This document shows, in pieces, positions 51,323 to 62,083 of a stretch of DNA of 64,000 nt (position 1 is the stretch's first letter; every line of letters begins with the position of its first letter). Origin of the DNA: Cytophagaceae bacterium (GTDB lineage: Bacteria > Bacteroidota > Bacteroidia > Cytophagales > Spirosomataceae); contig JAIXOL010000041.1 in NCBI GenBank assembly GCA_027486845.1, positions 1 through 64,000 of the forward strand, read 5' to 3'. A model generated the notes under the pieces. It saw nothing but the letters and a program-made list of their open reading frames with translations, made no database searches and was not told the DNA's origin. The position numbers were made by a program, and so were the translations under genes.

Positions 51323-51483
51323 TTTTTATGGATTTTGAAAGCAGTCAATAGTCGATAGACCATGGTCGGTGGTTTTGTTTTTGATATTATCAAAACTTGA
51401 CCTTTTTAAATTCACTATGGACTATTGACTTCTTAGGAATTATTCAGCAAAAAAAAGGTTTTTTATCGGAAATAGCAAAGGTT

Positions 51484-52932
51484 TTATTCTATGCCACCCA
51501 TCCATTTTTTTATTGGTTTGTATAAAACTATCAAAATCAAACCTGAAACTATACCTATCAAAAATACTTGATGGAATAAATCAGGCATGGCCGCGACATT
51601 GTTTTCATCGAAATTTCCTGCAAATAGGCCTGCAATAAGGTTTCCGAGTGCCGCACCTACAAACCACAAGCCCATCAATTGACTATAATATTTTTTAGGA
51701 GCAAGTTTTGTGTATGAACTCAATCCAACTGGACTGATACAAAGCTCTCCAAGAGTATGAAACATATAAGTAAAGAAAAGCCAACCAAGACCCGCCATTG
51801 AGCCATCTAAAACTCTTTGAGCAGCCAAATACATTACAAAAAAGCCCAAACCCATTTGTAAAAGTCCTAAACCAAATTTTACCGGCACACTTGGATTTAA
51901 GTTTTTACGATTCAAATAAATCCATAATGCACCCATTGGAGCTGAGAAAATAAGGATAAACATTGAATTGGCATTTTGTAGCCATGAAGCGGGCAATTCC
52001 ATGCCCAAGAAACTACGGTCAGTGTGGCGGTCTGCAAAGATAGTTAGCGTTGTTGAGGCTTGCTCAAAACCTGACCAAAAGACCGAGATTCCGATAAATA
52101 AAATGAAAAGTACACCAACTCTTTTTCTTTCAATAACTGTAAGTGAAGAATCAATGAAACCTATGTAGGCAAAATAGAAAATTGTGATTGCAATAATAAC
52201 ATATTTCATGTATTGAGCCAACGAAACACTATCCAAAACGCCAGATATTAACAAAATACCAACTAATATAAGTGCAGTAATAACTACGTATAAGTAAGTG
52301 TAAGAAGATTTTTGCGTAGGAGCGTTGCCCACACCTTCAAGGTATTTGCCGTTTACTTTAAAGTTTATTACGCCAAAAAGCATGGCAAATGCCGCTGCTC
52401 CAAAACCATAGTGCCAGCCAACTTTTTCGCCCAAGTAACCTACAACAAACATTCCGAGAAATGCCCCAAGATTAATTCCCAAATAAAAAATTGAGAATGC
52501 TGCGTCACGCCTTGCACCACCTTCTGGATATAATTCGCCTACGATTGAACTAATATTTGCTTTCAATAAGCCCGTGCCGATAGCAACAGTTGCTAATCCT
52601 AAAAAGAAAACTTCGGGTGAACCTGGAATCGCCAAAATTAAGTGACCAGCCATGATACATAACGCACCGTACCAAATTGCTTTTTTTTGTCCTAAAATAT
52701 TGTCAGCAATCCATCCTCCTGGCAAAGTAAGCAAATAAACCGAAGCCATATAAAGCCCCATGATTGCTCCGCCAGTTTTTTCAGAAAGCCCCAAAGCTCC
52801 TTCATTTGCTCCTTTGGTTAAATATAAAAACAAAATAGCACGCATGCCATAATAAGAGAAGCGTTCCCACATTTCGGTCAGGAACAAGACCATTAGTCCC
52901 ATTGGGTGTCCAAAGAATTTGCGTTCTTGCAT
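51484..52932 (-). CDS. POT-family proton-coupled peptide transporter
   Basis: 482 aa, inner membrane, about 12-14 transmembrane helices. The POT signature EMWERFSYYGMRAILFLYL at the N-terminus holds the E-x-x-E-R-F proton-coupling motif, and the second PTR2 signature is near FSIFYLGINLGAFLG. GWIADNILGQKKAI is the helix 2-3 loop. It imports di- and tripeptides. It is divergent from the heme-binding dehydrogenase and separated by a 540-bp non-coding region. Confidence 0.94.
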   Translation of the reverse strand: MQERKFFGHPMGLMVLFLTEMWERFSYYGMRAILFLYLTKGANEGALGLSEKTGGAIMGLYMASVYLLTLPGGWIADNILGQKKAIWYGALCIMAGHLILAIPGSPEVFFLGLATVAIGTGLLKANISSIVGELYPEGGARRDAAFSIFYLGINLGAFLGMFVVGYLGEKVGWHYGFGAAAFAMLFGVINFKVNGKYLEGVGNAPTQKSSYTYLYVVITALILVGILLISGVLDSVSLAQYMKYVIIAITIFYFAYIGFIDSSLTVIERKRVGVLFILFIGISVFWSGFEQASTTLTIFADRHTDRSFLGMELPASWLQNANSMFILIFSAPMGALWIYLNRKNLNPSVPVKFGLGLLQMGLGFFVMYLAAQRVLDGSMAGLGWLFFTYMFHTLGELCISPVGLSSYTKLAPKKYYSQLMGLWFVGAALGNLIAGLFAGNFDENNVAAMPDLFHQVFLIGIVSGLILIVLYKPIKKWMGGIE

Positions 52933-53475
52933 GTAAGGTTTAGTTTATTTGGTTAGAATAATTTTGTAAAGTGTATGTCAAAAGTAATGCCTATTTATTG
53001 AATAATGCAAGTATTGTTGCATTCTGTAACGTCAAAATGTTTAAAAATGTGATAGGAGGCAAAAAAAAACTTTAATTCTAAAAAAATAAAGATGATTTGC
53101 ACTTCGGACAAATAACATTTTTCATTTTAAATATAGAGCAGTTTTCGGTAATGTGTAGCACACCTAGTTCATAGCGATAAACAGGTGGGTTGAATAGATT
53201 TTAATTTTGCTTAAAATTTAAGTTTAAAACGCCCTGCTTTTAGATGGTCTTTGTGTGTACTTTAAATCAAGATTATTTTTTGCTTAAACAAATTAAAAAA
53301 CAGAAAAAGATGCAGTAATAAAGTTTTTTTGATTAAATTTTTCATAAAATCTATTCAAGAGGCTTGACAACAAAAAGATTTAGGTAATTTTAAAAGTTAT
53401 TTTAAAACAAACATCGGTCAACATAGTGTTTTATCGATAAATGTTTGGCGACAATTATAAACAACCTTAACTAAT
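52933..53475. other. Long divergent intergenic region
   Basis: About 540 bp of AT-rich DNA between the peptide transporter and the heme-binding dehydrogenase. It should hold both promoters. TTGAC near 53363 with TAATTTTA about 20 bp on is a weak candidate for the rightward gene. I see no gene, tRNA or clear riboswitch. Confidence 0.4.
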
Positions 53476-55719
53476 ATGATTACGAAAGTTCCATTTAAAA
53501 TTGCATTTTTTTCAATATTAACGCTTACGGTTTTTATTGTAGGATTTAAAATTATTGATTTTAAAGAGCCTAAAATTTCGCTCGAAAACTATAAAATCGA
53601 AGACGGTTTTGAGCTAAGTGTTATCGCATCCGAATCATTTTTTAAAGCTCCAGTATCGATGGACTTTGATAATAAAGGCCGAATGTGGGTGGTTGAAATG
53701 ATTGGTTATATGCCAAACCTTGAAGGTATCGGCGAAGATGAACCTAACGGCAGAATCAGTATTTTAGAAGATTTAGATAAAGATGGGGTAATAGATCATT
53801 CAAAAACATTTTTGGATAAACTAATTTTACCCCGTGCTTTGGCACAAGTTTATGGTGGACTATTATACTCAGATGGTCCAAAACTCTGGTTCGTAGAAAT
53901 AAAAAATGATAAGCCAGGCAAGAAAACACTCGTTGACCCAATCTATGCTGAAGGTGGAAACGTTGAGCATACCTCAAACGGTTTGATGATGAATATAGAT
54001 AACTGGATTTATAATGCTAATTATAATTTTAGGTATCAATTGAAAAATGGTAAATGGCTCAAAGAAGCAACCACAAATCGTGGACAGTGGGGAATAACAA
54101 AAGACAATTTTGGACGACTATATTACAATAATAATAGCACTCAATTACAGGGCGACTACGTTTTGCCAAATAAAGCCATAAGAAACAAGTATTTTAAACC
54201 GACTGCCGCCGAAGGTCAAAAATTGACTAACGATAAAGTTTTTCCAATTCACCAAACATCGGTTAATCGTGGCTATCAAAAAGGTGTTTTAGATGAAAGA
54301 GGATATTTGACCGAGGTTACAGCTTCATGTGGGCCATTGATTTATAGAGGTGGGGCGTTTCCTGATGCTTATAACCAAAATGCGTTTGTCTGCGTGCCTG
54401 AGGCTAATCTTATTAAGCGTAATATCATGAGTTTTAAAAATCTACAAACGGTTGCTAATCAGGCAGTTGAAGGAAAAGAATTCATAGCCTCGACAGATGA
54501 AGGTTTTCGTCCTGTCAATTTGTTTAATGGTCCAGATGGTGCTATTTATATTGTTGATATGCACCGAGGAATTATTCAGCACAAAGCTTATATCTCTCAA
54601 TATCTTTCTGAACAATTGGGTAATAAAAAACTTGACACGCTACAAAATGCAGGTCGTATACTAAAAGTAATAAGTAAAACAAACAAACTCAATCCTATAC
54701 CTGATTTATCGAAAGCTAGCAGCAAAGATTTAGTTGCCTTGCTTAGTCATCCAAATGGCTGGTTAAGAGATAGAAGCCAACAACTTTTGATTCAAAAAAA
54801 TGATAAAACAATAGTCAAAGATTTGATTACATTGACGAAAGTAAATAATGAATATTCAACGGCTATTCATGCACTTTATGTTCTTGATGGTTTAAATGCT
54901 CTTACTTTTGGAACTTTATCTGAGGTTATAAGTCAGTCAAAGCAACCCGAAATTATTGCTCATGCTTTAGGTTTATCGGAGCGTTTTGCATTCATGCAAA
55001 ATTCTGCAAAAATGAAAGTTTTAAGCACACAAATTTTGTTAAAAAACAATGATTTAACTGACCTTTATTTAGCATATTCTTTAAATAATTGGTTAAAAAT
55101 TGATAATTCATTCTTATCAATTTTGTCACAAATTGAGAAAAAACACGCTGATAAACGAATGTATCAGGAAGCGATTGTAAGTAGCCTTGAAGGAAAAGAA
55201 GAGCAGTATCTTACAACGCAAAATCCTTCTGATTTACTTAAAAGCAACTTAAAAGTAGCAATAAGCAATCATCAGAAAAAAGAATTAAATTCAATTTTTG
55301 TAAAAGAAAAAAATGTAGTTGACAATAGAACCAAAGGATTACAGTTGTTCCGATCGATTTGTGCTACTTGTCACGGAGCAGATGGAAAAGGAATTCAAGA
55401 TTTAGCCCCACCATTGAAAGGATCAGAATACATTGATGGCTCAATGAAACGTTTAGCAGCAATTATTTTACACGGTTTGAGTGGCCCTCTTACGGTAAAT
55501 GGAAAGCTTTATCAGCTAAATAACGAAATGCCAGGTTTGGTCAATAATAAAGATATAAGCGATCAAGACATAGTTGATATTATCAGATATACGCAAAATG
55601 CGTTGGCAAAAGAAGGGAAAAATATTTCGCTGAGCGATGTAAAGATATTACGTGATAAAAAGCCTGTTGGTGTATTATTCAACGAAAAACAATTACTCGA
55701 AACAGATTTTGAGAAGTAA
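53476..55719 (+). CDS. Membrane-bound dehydrogenase with C-terminal cytochrome c
   Basis: 747 aa. An N-terminal membrane anchor or signal (6-27) is followed by a beta-propeller of the PVC-type/DUF7133 dehydrogenase group. Its motifs are GFELSVIASESFFKAPVSMD, GRMWVVEMIGY, ISILEDLDKDGVID and YRGGAFPDAYNQNAFVCVPE. A helical HEAT-like middle follows. The C-terminal mono-heme cytochrome c has SICATCHGADGKG (CATCH at about 629-633) and a distal Met in NNEMPGL. It probably oxidises a sugar or alcohol in the periplasm and passes electrons to the respiratory chain. The substrate is unknown. Confidence 0.88.
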   Translation: MITKVPFKIAFFSILTLTVFIVGFKIIDFKEPKISLENYKIEDGFELSVIASESFFKAPVSMDFDNKGRMWVVEMIGYMPNLEGIGEDEPNGRISILEDLDKDGVIDHSKTFLDKLILPRALAQVYGGLLYSDGPKLWFVEIKNDKPGKKTLVDPIYAEGGNVEHTSNGLMMNIDNWIYNANYNFRYQLKNGKWLKEATTNRGQWGITKDNFGRLYYNNNSTQLQGDYVLPNKAIRNKYFKPTAAEGQKLTNDKVFPIHQTSVNRGYQKGVLDERGYLTEVTASCGPLIYRGGAFPDAYNQNAFVCVPEANLIKRNIMSFKNLQTVANQAVEGKEFIASTDEGFRPVNLFNGPDGAIYIVDMHRGIIQHKAYISQYLSEQLGNKKLDTLQNAGRILKVISKTNKLNPIPDLSKASSKDLVALLSHPNGWLRDRSQQLLIQKNDKTIVKDLITLTKVNNEYSTAIHALYVLDGLNALTFGTLSEVISQSKQPEIIAHALGLSERFAFMQNSAKMKVLSTQILLKNNDLTDLYLAYSLNNWLKIDNSFLSILSQIEKKHADKRMYQEAIVSSLEGKEEQYLTTQNPSDLLKSNLKVAISNHQKKELNSIFVKEKNVVDNRTKGLQLFRSICATCHGADGKGIQDLAPPLKGSEYIDGSMKRLAAIILHGLSGPLTVNGKLYQLNNEMPGLVNNKDISDQDIVDIIRYTQNALAKEGKNISLSDVKILRDKKPVGVLFNEKQLLETDFEK

Positions 55720-55748
55720 TTAAAAGGGTAGAGTTATTCAAAATTTAC

Positions 55749-55803
55749 GGACTGTTTATTCGGTTTTGTGGTGATATACCAACAAAAATCAAATAAACAG
55801 TCC
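55749..55803. terminator. Bidirectional terminator-like inverted repeat
   Basis: GGACTGTTTATT (55749-55760) and AATAAACAGTCC (55792-55803) are perfect inverses with a 31-base loop and T-rich DNA beyond. It lies between convergent genes. Confidence 0.65.
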
Positions 55804-55810
55804 ATGTTTT

Positions 55811-57091
55811 TTATTTTAAATATTCCAATGATAAAATCATTAATTTTTCAGCTGCAGTCTTTGATTTTAAAATAGTAAAATCACGAGAAGTATTATCGCC
55901 TACTTCATAAACTAAAGCCTCGGCATTGAATTCTTTGTTAAAAAAAGCCTTAGAAATCACGCCAGAAGCAGGTTTGCTTCCTCTAGAATTTACCTTATAA
56001 TCTGGAATTGCCTGTTCTAATGCTCCAAACCAACGTTTGATTAAACCGTCCATATTCGTTGGGCTTTCGGTTAAATTCGTATAAAAAATATCATCCCAAG
56101 TGGAATGAAAATCAATACCAAAATAAAGTTTACTTTTCGTGCCGTTAAGTTTTTTTCGTAAAAAATCACGAACAAATTGAGTTTCTGGTTGATTAAAATC
56201 TGACCAATCACGGTTTAAGTCAATTCCCCCAGTATTATGTCGCCAATGTCCATTATCAACACCATCAGGATTCATCATTGGCACAACAAACACTGTATAT
56301 TCTTTTCTAAATTTTTTAGCAATTTCAGAATCCATACACAGCGATTCTACAAAAGCCTGCAAAGCAAATTGCCCCGTAACTTCGGGTGGATGCAATCGGC
56401 CGATAACAATCATTATCTTTGAGTCAGTTTTATCTTCGCCAATTCGTAAGCATTGAAAAGGTCGGTTTTGGGGTGATTTTCCTATGATTTCGCTAGAAAC
56501 AAATTTATTCTTTAAAATACCTTTCGACCAATTATTGACAATTGCTGAAGTCATCAATTCTTGAGCACTTATCCAAGTTGGTTTTTCATCTACTCTTATA
56601 CGCACAAAAGCAGACTCAGAAAGTGCATTTTCTTGAAAAGTTCGGTTTTTAGCCTCAGGGTCTTTTACCAAAACGCAATCTGTAGAATCAACCACTTGCC
56701 ATGTTTTTCCATCACGACTGATTTTTGGGAAATAGCGGTGTTTGGCATTTAAATAAGTTAAATTTACCCAAATTGTACTTGGTTTCTTGCCTGTAAGTTT
56801 AAAAGCATACCATGGACTTGGATTAATTGGGTAATTTTCAGCAGCAATTATGGCAGTATAAAGTGTGTCATTATTTTGGGTAATTCCATTGAGTCTTGCC
56901 CCATCAAAATCATTATCAAAAGTAATATTACCCAAAGTTTTTTTTCCTCGCCATTGAGGAATAATGGCATGATTTCGTGTATCTACTTTATCGGTACTGG
57001 TCGTTGCCTGTCCTTCAAATTTGGGTTTAGCAGACTGAGAAAACCCTGAAAAAGTAAAAAATAGTAGGAGAAAAGTAAATATTTTATTCAT
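55811..57091 (-). CDS. Secreted M14 family zinc carboxypeptidase
   Basis: 426 aa with signal peptide MNKIFTFLLLFFTFSGFSQ. An N-terminal beta domain (40-190) precedes the M14 catalytic domain. The zinc ligands are in VIGRLHPPEVTGQF (His and Glu near 234-237) and YFGIDFHSTWDDIF (third His). MMNPDGVDNGHWRHNTGG and LNRDWSDFNQPE carry the Asn/Arg substrate residues, and ALVYEVGDNT contains the catalytic Glu. It cleaves C-terminal residues from peptides outside the cytoplasm. Confidence 0.92.
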   Translation of the reverse strand: MNKIFTFLLLFFTFSGFSQSAKPKFEGQATTSTDKVDTRNHAIIPQWRGKKTLGNITFDNDFDGARLNGITQNNDTLYTAIIAAENYPINPSPWYAFKLTGKKPSTIWVNLTYLNAKHRYFPKISRDGKTWQVVDSTDCVLVKDPEAKNRTFQENALSESAFVRIRVDEKPTWISAQELMTSAIVNNWSKGILKNKFVSSEIIGKSPQNRPFQCLRIGEDKTDSKIMIVIGRLHPPEVTGQFALQAFVESLCMDSEIAKKFRKEYTVFVVPMMNPDGVDNGHWRHNTGGIDLNRDWSDFNQPETQFVRDFLRKKLNGTKSKLYFGIDFHSTWDDIFYTNLTESPTNMDGLIKRWFGALEQAIPDYKVNSRGSKPASGVISKAFFNKEFNAEALVYEVGDNTSRDFTILKSKTAAEKLMILSLEYLK

Positions 57092-57345
57092 TTCGAATCA
57101 AAGAATTTAATACAATCAGATGTAGTTTTGGATTCAAAATTATCAAATATATTCTTAATTGTTCGTATCGATGAATTGTTTTTTATCACTAGTTAATTTT
57201 GACAAGCATATTTATTTTCAGTAGGAAGATTTGTGTAGCTAATAAAATATTTTTGATTTCCCATTTAAAAAACAATAATTAGACTAATTTTGTTATTTAT
57301 TTTTATTCAAATTAAAATCTCTAAACAAACTAATCTTACAAATTC
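57092..57345. promoter_or_regulatory. Divergent promoter region of the SusC/SusD pair
   Basis: A TAATTTTG -7 element at 57285-57292 lies 54 bp upstream of the SusC ATG. A matching TTG at the usual distance is not clear. The other side carries the M14 gene. Confidence 0.4.
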
Positions 57346-60300
57346 ATGAATTTAAAACTACCTATTTTACTTCTTTTGATGTTTAGTGCAAGCTTTGGTT
57401 TCTCACAAAAAACAATCAAAGGGCAAGTAAAAGATGAAACAAGTCAAGAAAACCTTCCTGGAGTTACGGTATTAGTTAGTGGTACTAATGTAGGCACATC
57501 TACTGACGCCAATGGGAATTTTTCAATTTCAGTACCAAACAATTCTAAAGAACTTAACATCAGTTATATTGGCTACGGCTCAAAGGTTGTTACAATCGGC
57601 GACCAATCATTTATCGATGTAAAATTAGGTGCAGATGCTACTAATCTTCAAGAAGTTGTTGTGAATGCATTAGGATTTAAGACTAAAAGAGACAGATCTG
57701 GTTCAACTTCTTCTAATATTTCCGGAGATGCTATTACGTCAAGTGGCGAAGCGAATCTTTTAAATAGCCTTGCAGGTAAAGCTTCAGGTGTTAAAATTGC
57801 TCGTGCCAACGGCGATCCAGGTGCAGGTACTAATATTCAAATTAGAGGAGCAAATACTATTGGTGGTTCTTCACAGCCTTTAGTTATTGTTGATGGTGTT
57901 CCATTATCAAATGATAACCTATATGGCTCAGGAAGCTCAAGATCTGGCGGAGTTTCGCAACAATCAAGATTGAATGATTTGAACCCAGAAGATATAGAAT
58001 CTACTCAGATATTGAAAGGAGCTTCAGCGGCTGCTTTATGGGGCTCAAGAGCAGCAAATGGCGTTTTGGTGATTACTACTAAGCAGGGTAAATTAAACCA
58101 AAAAATGAAAGTTAGTTATTCAGCTACCTATTCAATGGATGAAATAAATAGAAAGCATCCAATGCAGACTACTTTTGGTCAGGGTACTGCTGGAAGATTT
58201 AACGCAACTGCCTCTAACTCATGGGGAGATAAAATTTCTTCAAGAGCAGGCGGACCAGATGTCGTTAATACTGCTGGGGAATATTTCTTAGGTAATGATG
58301 GACAAAAAGTTTATCCAATTATCACTAAAAACTCTACAGAAATCTTTGTTGATAAAAACTTTGATCAAGTTTTCCAAAAAGGCTCATTTTTAGAGCATAA
58401 TCTTAGTATTTCAGGTGGTAGTGGAAAAACAACCAACTTTTTTAGTTTAGGTTATTTAGGTCAAAAGGGAATAATAAGAAATAGTGATTATGATAGATTT
58501 ACTATGCGTTTTAATAATCAAACATTTTTTAGCAATACTGTAAATCTAACTACGAAGGCAAACTATATTAAAACAAATAGTAACCGAATTCAGCAAAACT
58601 CAAATACAGCAGGATTGTATTTGGGCTTACTTCGTCAACCAGCAGATTTTGACCAAACTTCCTACATAGGCACTTCTTTTTCAAGTACTGGGGTGCCAAG
58701 TCCAGGCAGACAAAGGAGTTACAGAAGGCCTCTTGGTAACAACATAAATCCGTTTTTCAATAATCCATTATGGACAGTTAACGAACAAGAAGCAACCTCT
58801 GTTGTAAATCGTTTTAATGCTAATACCGATCTTAATATAAATCCAGTTAGTTGGTTACAAATTGACCTTCGTGGCGGTATAGATACATATGTTGACAAAC
58901 GTGTTTATTTTGCACCAATTGGTTCGGCAAGTTTTAATAATGGTAGGCTAGACAACGAAAATTTTATCAATTCTGAAATTAACTTAGACGCAATAGCACG
59001 AGCAGACTTTCCAAATTTAGTTCCTAGCAAAATTGGATTCAATGCAACACTTGGTTATAACATCAATGATAGAAGAAGAAACGTTTTGTATGCGGCTTCA
59101 CAAAACTTTTTAGTAAATAGTAAGCTTCAATCATTCACAAATAGCGTTGCTCCTTTTGAGGTTTCTAATAGTACCAATCATATTCGTTCTAATAGATTAT
59201 ACTCAATTTTTGCATTTGATATTTACAAACAAGTATTTTTGAGCGTTTCTGGTACTCAAGAAGCTGCTTCAACAATAAAAGGTACCTATTTTTACCCTTC
59301 AATGGATTTAGCTTGGCAGTTTACTCAATTGCCAAATATGACAAATAAAATACTTTCTTTTGGTAAAATAAGATTAACTTATGGTCAAGTTGGAGTTCAA
59401 CCATCAGCTTATAGGTTCGGTACAACCTATGAAACCTTTGCTTATTCGACATACGATGACGCACTCGATATTAACGAGTTTGGAGGTGGTTTCAGATTAA
59501 ACGATGATCAAGGAAATAGTTCACTTAAACCAGAAATTAAAACAGAATTTGAAGTAGGAACAGATTTGCGTCTCTTCAAGGATCGTTTAAGTTTAGGTTT
59601 AACTTACTATAAAAATGAAATTAGAGACATACTTCTTGCGGTAAACTTATCTCCAACTTCTGGATTCTTATCTAAATATACCAATGCAGGTAGAATGGAA
59701 AATAGAGGAATAGAGCTAGACTTAGGGTATAAAATTATATCACAAGCTTCTTATGGTTTAGAATTGTACGGAAACTGGAACAATAACAAAAATAAAGTAT
59801 TGGATTTAGCGGGAGTAGCTAGAGTGGCACTAACCGACCAATCAATTACTTCTAATGCAATCGTTGGTCAACCATTAGGAATACTTTTCTCAAGTAAAGC
59901 AGCAAGAAATGAAGACGGAACATTGGCATTAGATGCAAACGGATTCCCTAAACTTGCTCCTCAGCAAGGTATTATTGGTAACCCAAATCCAGATTGGAGA
60001 GGTGGATTAGGACTTAAAGGATATTACAAGAAATTTAATTTCAATGTGTTGTTTGAGAGATTCCAAGGTGGAGATTTTGCAGAAAGAACTCGCTTTGTAT
60101 TAAATGCATTTGGAACTTACGATGATACAGGCAATGAAGTAACATTGACGAAGGATATTAAAAACTCTTCAGGAAAAGTTTTTACAGCTGGTACAACAGT
60201 TAGAGGAAATATTTTTAATTATGGTGCTGGTGATGTTTTGTTGGATGAAAACTGGTATAACACTTTAGGTGGTGGTTTAGGTGGTTCAGCTATCAATGAA

Positions 60301-60561
60301 TTCTCTATCACAGATGGTAGCTGGACTCGTCTTCGTGAGGTGTCGATGGGCTATAACTTTGGAGGTGAGAAGTTTAGAAAGGCAACTAAATTTAACTCTG
60401 TAGACTTATCAATTTCTGGAAGAAACCTTTTTATTTGGACGAAAGTAAAAGGAATCGACCCAGAAGTAAATCAATCTGGTGTTGATAATGGATTTGGTAT
60501 AGAATATTTTACTAATCCAAGTACACGTTCGTGGGTTTTTTCTGCGAAATTTAATTTTTAA
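57346..60561 (+). CDS. SusC/RagA family TonB-linked outer membrane transporter
   Basis: 1071 aa. Signal peptide MNLKLPILLLLMFSASFGFS. The carboxypeptidase-regulatory domain (22-100) has IKGQVKDETSQENLPGVTVL and GTSTDANGNFSISVPNNS. The plug has LQEVVVNALGFKTKRDRSGS, IQIRGANTIGGSSQPLVIVD (the RG..S motif) and LKGASAAALWGSRAANGVLV. The large beta-barrel ends NPSTRSWVFSAKFNF with the terminal aromatic. It imports oligomers together with the SusD-like protein that follows 17 bp later. No glycoside hydrolase is adjacent, so the ligand may be a peptide or other nutrient. Confidence 0.95.
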   Translation: MNLKLPILLLLMFSASFGFSQKTIKGQVKDETSQENLPGVTVLVSGTNVGTSTDANGNFSISVPNNSKELNISYIGYGSKVVTIGDQSFIDVKLGADATNLQEVVVNALGFKTKRDRSGSTSSNISGDAITSSGEANLLNSLAGKASGVKIARANGDPGAGTNIQIRGANTIGGSSQPLVIVDGVPLSNDNLYGSGSSRSGGVSQQSRLNDLNPEDIESTQILKGASAAALWGSRAANGVLVITTKQGKLNQKMKVSYSATYSMDEINRKHPMQTTFGQGTAGRFNATASNSWGDKISSRAGGPDVVNTAGEYFLGNDGQKVYPIITKNSTEIFVDKNFDQVFQKGSFLEHNLSISGGSGKTTNFFSLGYLGQKGIIRNSDYDRFTMRFNNQTFFSNTVNLTTKANYIKTNSNRIQQNSNTAGLYLGLLRQPADFDQTSYIGTSFSSTGVPSPGRQRSYRRPLGNNINPFFNNPLWTVNEQEATSVVNRFNANTDLNINPVSWLQIDLRGGIDTYVDKRVYFAPIGSASFNNGRLDNENFINSEINLDAIARADFPNLVPSKIGFNATLGYNINDRRRNVLYAASQNFLVNSKLQSFTNSVAPFEVSNSTNHIRSNRLYSIFAFDIYKQVFLSVSGTQEAASTIKGTYFYPSMDLAWQFTQLPNMTNKILSFGKIRLTYGQVGVQPSAYRFGTTYETFAYSTYDDALDINEFGGGFRLNDDQGNSSLKPEIKTEFEVGTDLRLFKDRLSLGLTYYKNEIRDILLAVNLSPTSGFLSKYTNAGRMENRGIELDLGYKIISQASYGLELYGNWNNNKNKVLDLAGVARVALTDQSITSNAIVGQPLGILFSSKAARNEDGTLALDANGFPKLAPQQGIIGNPNPDWRGGLGLKGYYKKFNFNVLFERFQGGDFAERTRFVLNAFGTYDDTGNEVTLTKDIKNSSGKVFTAGTTVRGNIFNYGAGDVLLDENWYNTLGGGLGGSAINEFSITDGSWTRLREVSMGYNFGGEKFRKATKFNSVDLSISGRNLFIWTKVKGIDPEVNQSGVDNGFGIEYFTNPSTRSWVFSAKFNF

Positions 60562-60578
60562 TTTCTTAATTTGATAAA

Positions 60579-61982
60579 ATGAAAAATATAAAATATTTAG
60601 CCCTTTCGCTACTATTAATACTTAGCGTAGGGTGTGAAAAATTAGTGGAAGGAATCAACGATAATCCTAATGAAATTTCCTCAGATTCCTTTGAAGCAGG
60701 TGTTTTATTATTAAAAGGAATTGAACTTGCAAATGTTTCAGTGCAAGCTGGCCATCAAAATCGCATCGGTGGAATGTGGAGTGGTCAAACTAGAGGATTA
60801 ATTTTATTGTATAAAAGTTTAGCAGAATATAATATTTCTGCTGAAGAAACGAATGGAATTTGGCAAAATGCATTTCAGGGTGTGGTTAAACAAGCTCGAC
60901 TTTTAAGACAACAAACCGCCGCAAACCCAAAAGCAAAGCAGTATTCTGGTATTACGAAGGTTTTGGAAGCAAATACTTTAGGTACAATTGCAAGTTTGTT
61001 TGGAGATATTCCTTTTACAGAAATATCGAAAGACGAAGTTGCTGACCCTAAATTTGAAAGTCAAAAATTTGTTTTTGCACAATTACAAATTTTGCTTGAT
61101 GAAGCAATAGCAGAACTAAATGTAGCTCCCAATACCGCTATACCAGAGGATTTGATGTTTGCTGGAAATACATTAAAATGGATTAAAGTGGCTCGTACTT
61201 TAAAAGCACGTTTGTATGTTTACACTCGTGAATATGATAAAGCATATCAAGAAGCATCATTGGGTGTTTTGGTTCCAACTGACGCCTTGGTTTTTACTCC
61301 TTCAGCTATTGGTAATGGAAGTCAAAATCTTAATTTTAAAATGATTAATCAACGAGGTGGATATTGGGGGTTTACGGGTTCATATCTTGATGTTTTATTG
61401 GGAACAAAAAGGAATAATGCAAAAACTCAAGAAAATGCTCGTTTGGCTTATTATCGATTTGATGGTGCTTCTGCCACCAACAATAAGGGCATTGCAGCAA
61501 TCAATACGCCTATTACCTTGGTTGGATATGAAGAAAACTTGTTAATCTTAGCGGAAACAGCAGTTAGAACTGGAAAAACAGCTGACGGGATTTCTCAATT
61601 GAACAAACTAAGAGCCTATTTAGCAGGTGGTAAAGCATTTTTAAAATTGAATGCTGCTGATGCTTTAAAGTATGATGCCTATGTTTTAGCCGACTTTGAA
61701 AAAAATGGAATAGAGAATAAGGACGGAATTGTAACTGAAAGAGCTTTACTTCGTGAAATTATCGAGGAAAGGTATGTATCTGGTTTTACCGGCTTATTAG
61801 GTTTTGATGACTTGAGAAGATTAGGTACAAAAGAAAAAGATATTGCTGTTTTACCGCCGTTTAATTCTCCAACGGCTTCTCAATATCCGCAACGTTTTAT
61901 TGTGGCACAATCAGAGCTAAGTGCAAATCAAAATGCTCCTTTAGATGCTGGAATTTATAGTGTTACTGAAGTAAATAAGTAG
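60579..61982 (+). CDS. SusD/RagB family lipoprotein (SusD-like 2)
   Basis: 467-aa surface lipoprotein that caps the SusC channel and binds the substrate. The lipobox LILSVGCEK gives Cys19. The family pattern EGINDNPNEISSDSFEAGVL, IGGMWSGQTRGLIL, and a late GFTGLLGFDDLRRLGTKEKD places it in the SusD-like 2 group (PF12771), with TPR-type helices throughout. It is in an operon with the upstream SusC gene and followed by a terminator. Confidence 0.93.
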   Translation: MKNIKYLALSLLLILSVGCEKLVEGINDNPNEISSDSFEAGVLLLKGIELANVSVQAGHQNRIGGMWSGQTRGLILLYKSLAEYNISAEETNGIWQNAFQGVVKQARLLRQQTAANPKAKQYSGITKVLEANTLGTIASLFGDIPFTEISKDEVADPKFESQKFVFAQLQILLDEAIAELNVAPNTAIPEDLMFAGNTLKWIKVARTLKARLYVYTREYDKAYQEASLGVLVPTDALVFTPSAIGNGSQNLNFKMINQRGGYWGFTGSYLDVLLGTKRNNAKTQENARLAYYRFDGASATNNKGIAAINTPITLVGYEENLLILAETAVRTGKTADGISQLNKLRAYLAGGKAFLKLNAADALKYDAYVLADFEKNGIENKDGIVTERALLREIIEERYVSGFTGLLGFDDLRRLGTKEKDIAVLPPFNSPTASQYPQRFIVAQSELSANQNAPLDAGIYSVTEVNK

Positions 61983-62026
61983 AAAATCGTTTGTTTAAAT
62001 TACAATTTAAATAAAAATGAACCATC

Positions 62027-62066
62027 AAAACCCTCCAAGTTATTAAAAACGCTTGGGGGGTTTTGT
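62027..62066 (+). terminator. Terminator of the SusC/SusD operon
   Basis: AAAACCCTCCAAG (62027-62039) pairs with CTTGGGGGGTTTT (62052-62064), with G-T allowance, followed by T residues. Confidence 0.8.
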
Positions 62067-62083
62067 TTAGAAACCCTAAAATA

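Noticed and set aside
52933-53475. Possible riboswitch in the long divergent region
   Set aside because: I could not find conserved-looking paired elements, and length alone is not evidence.
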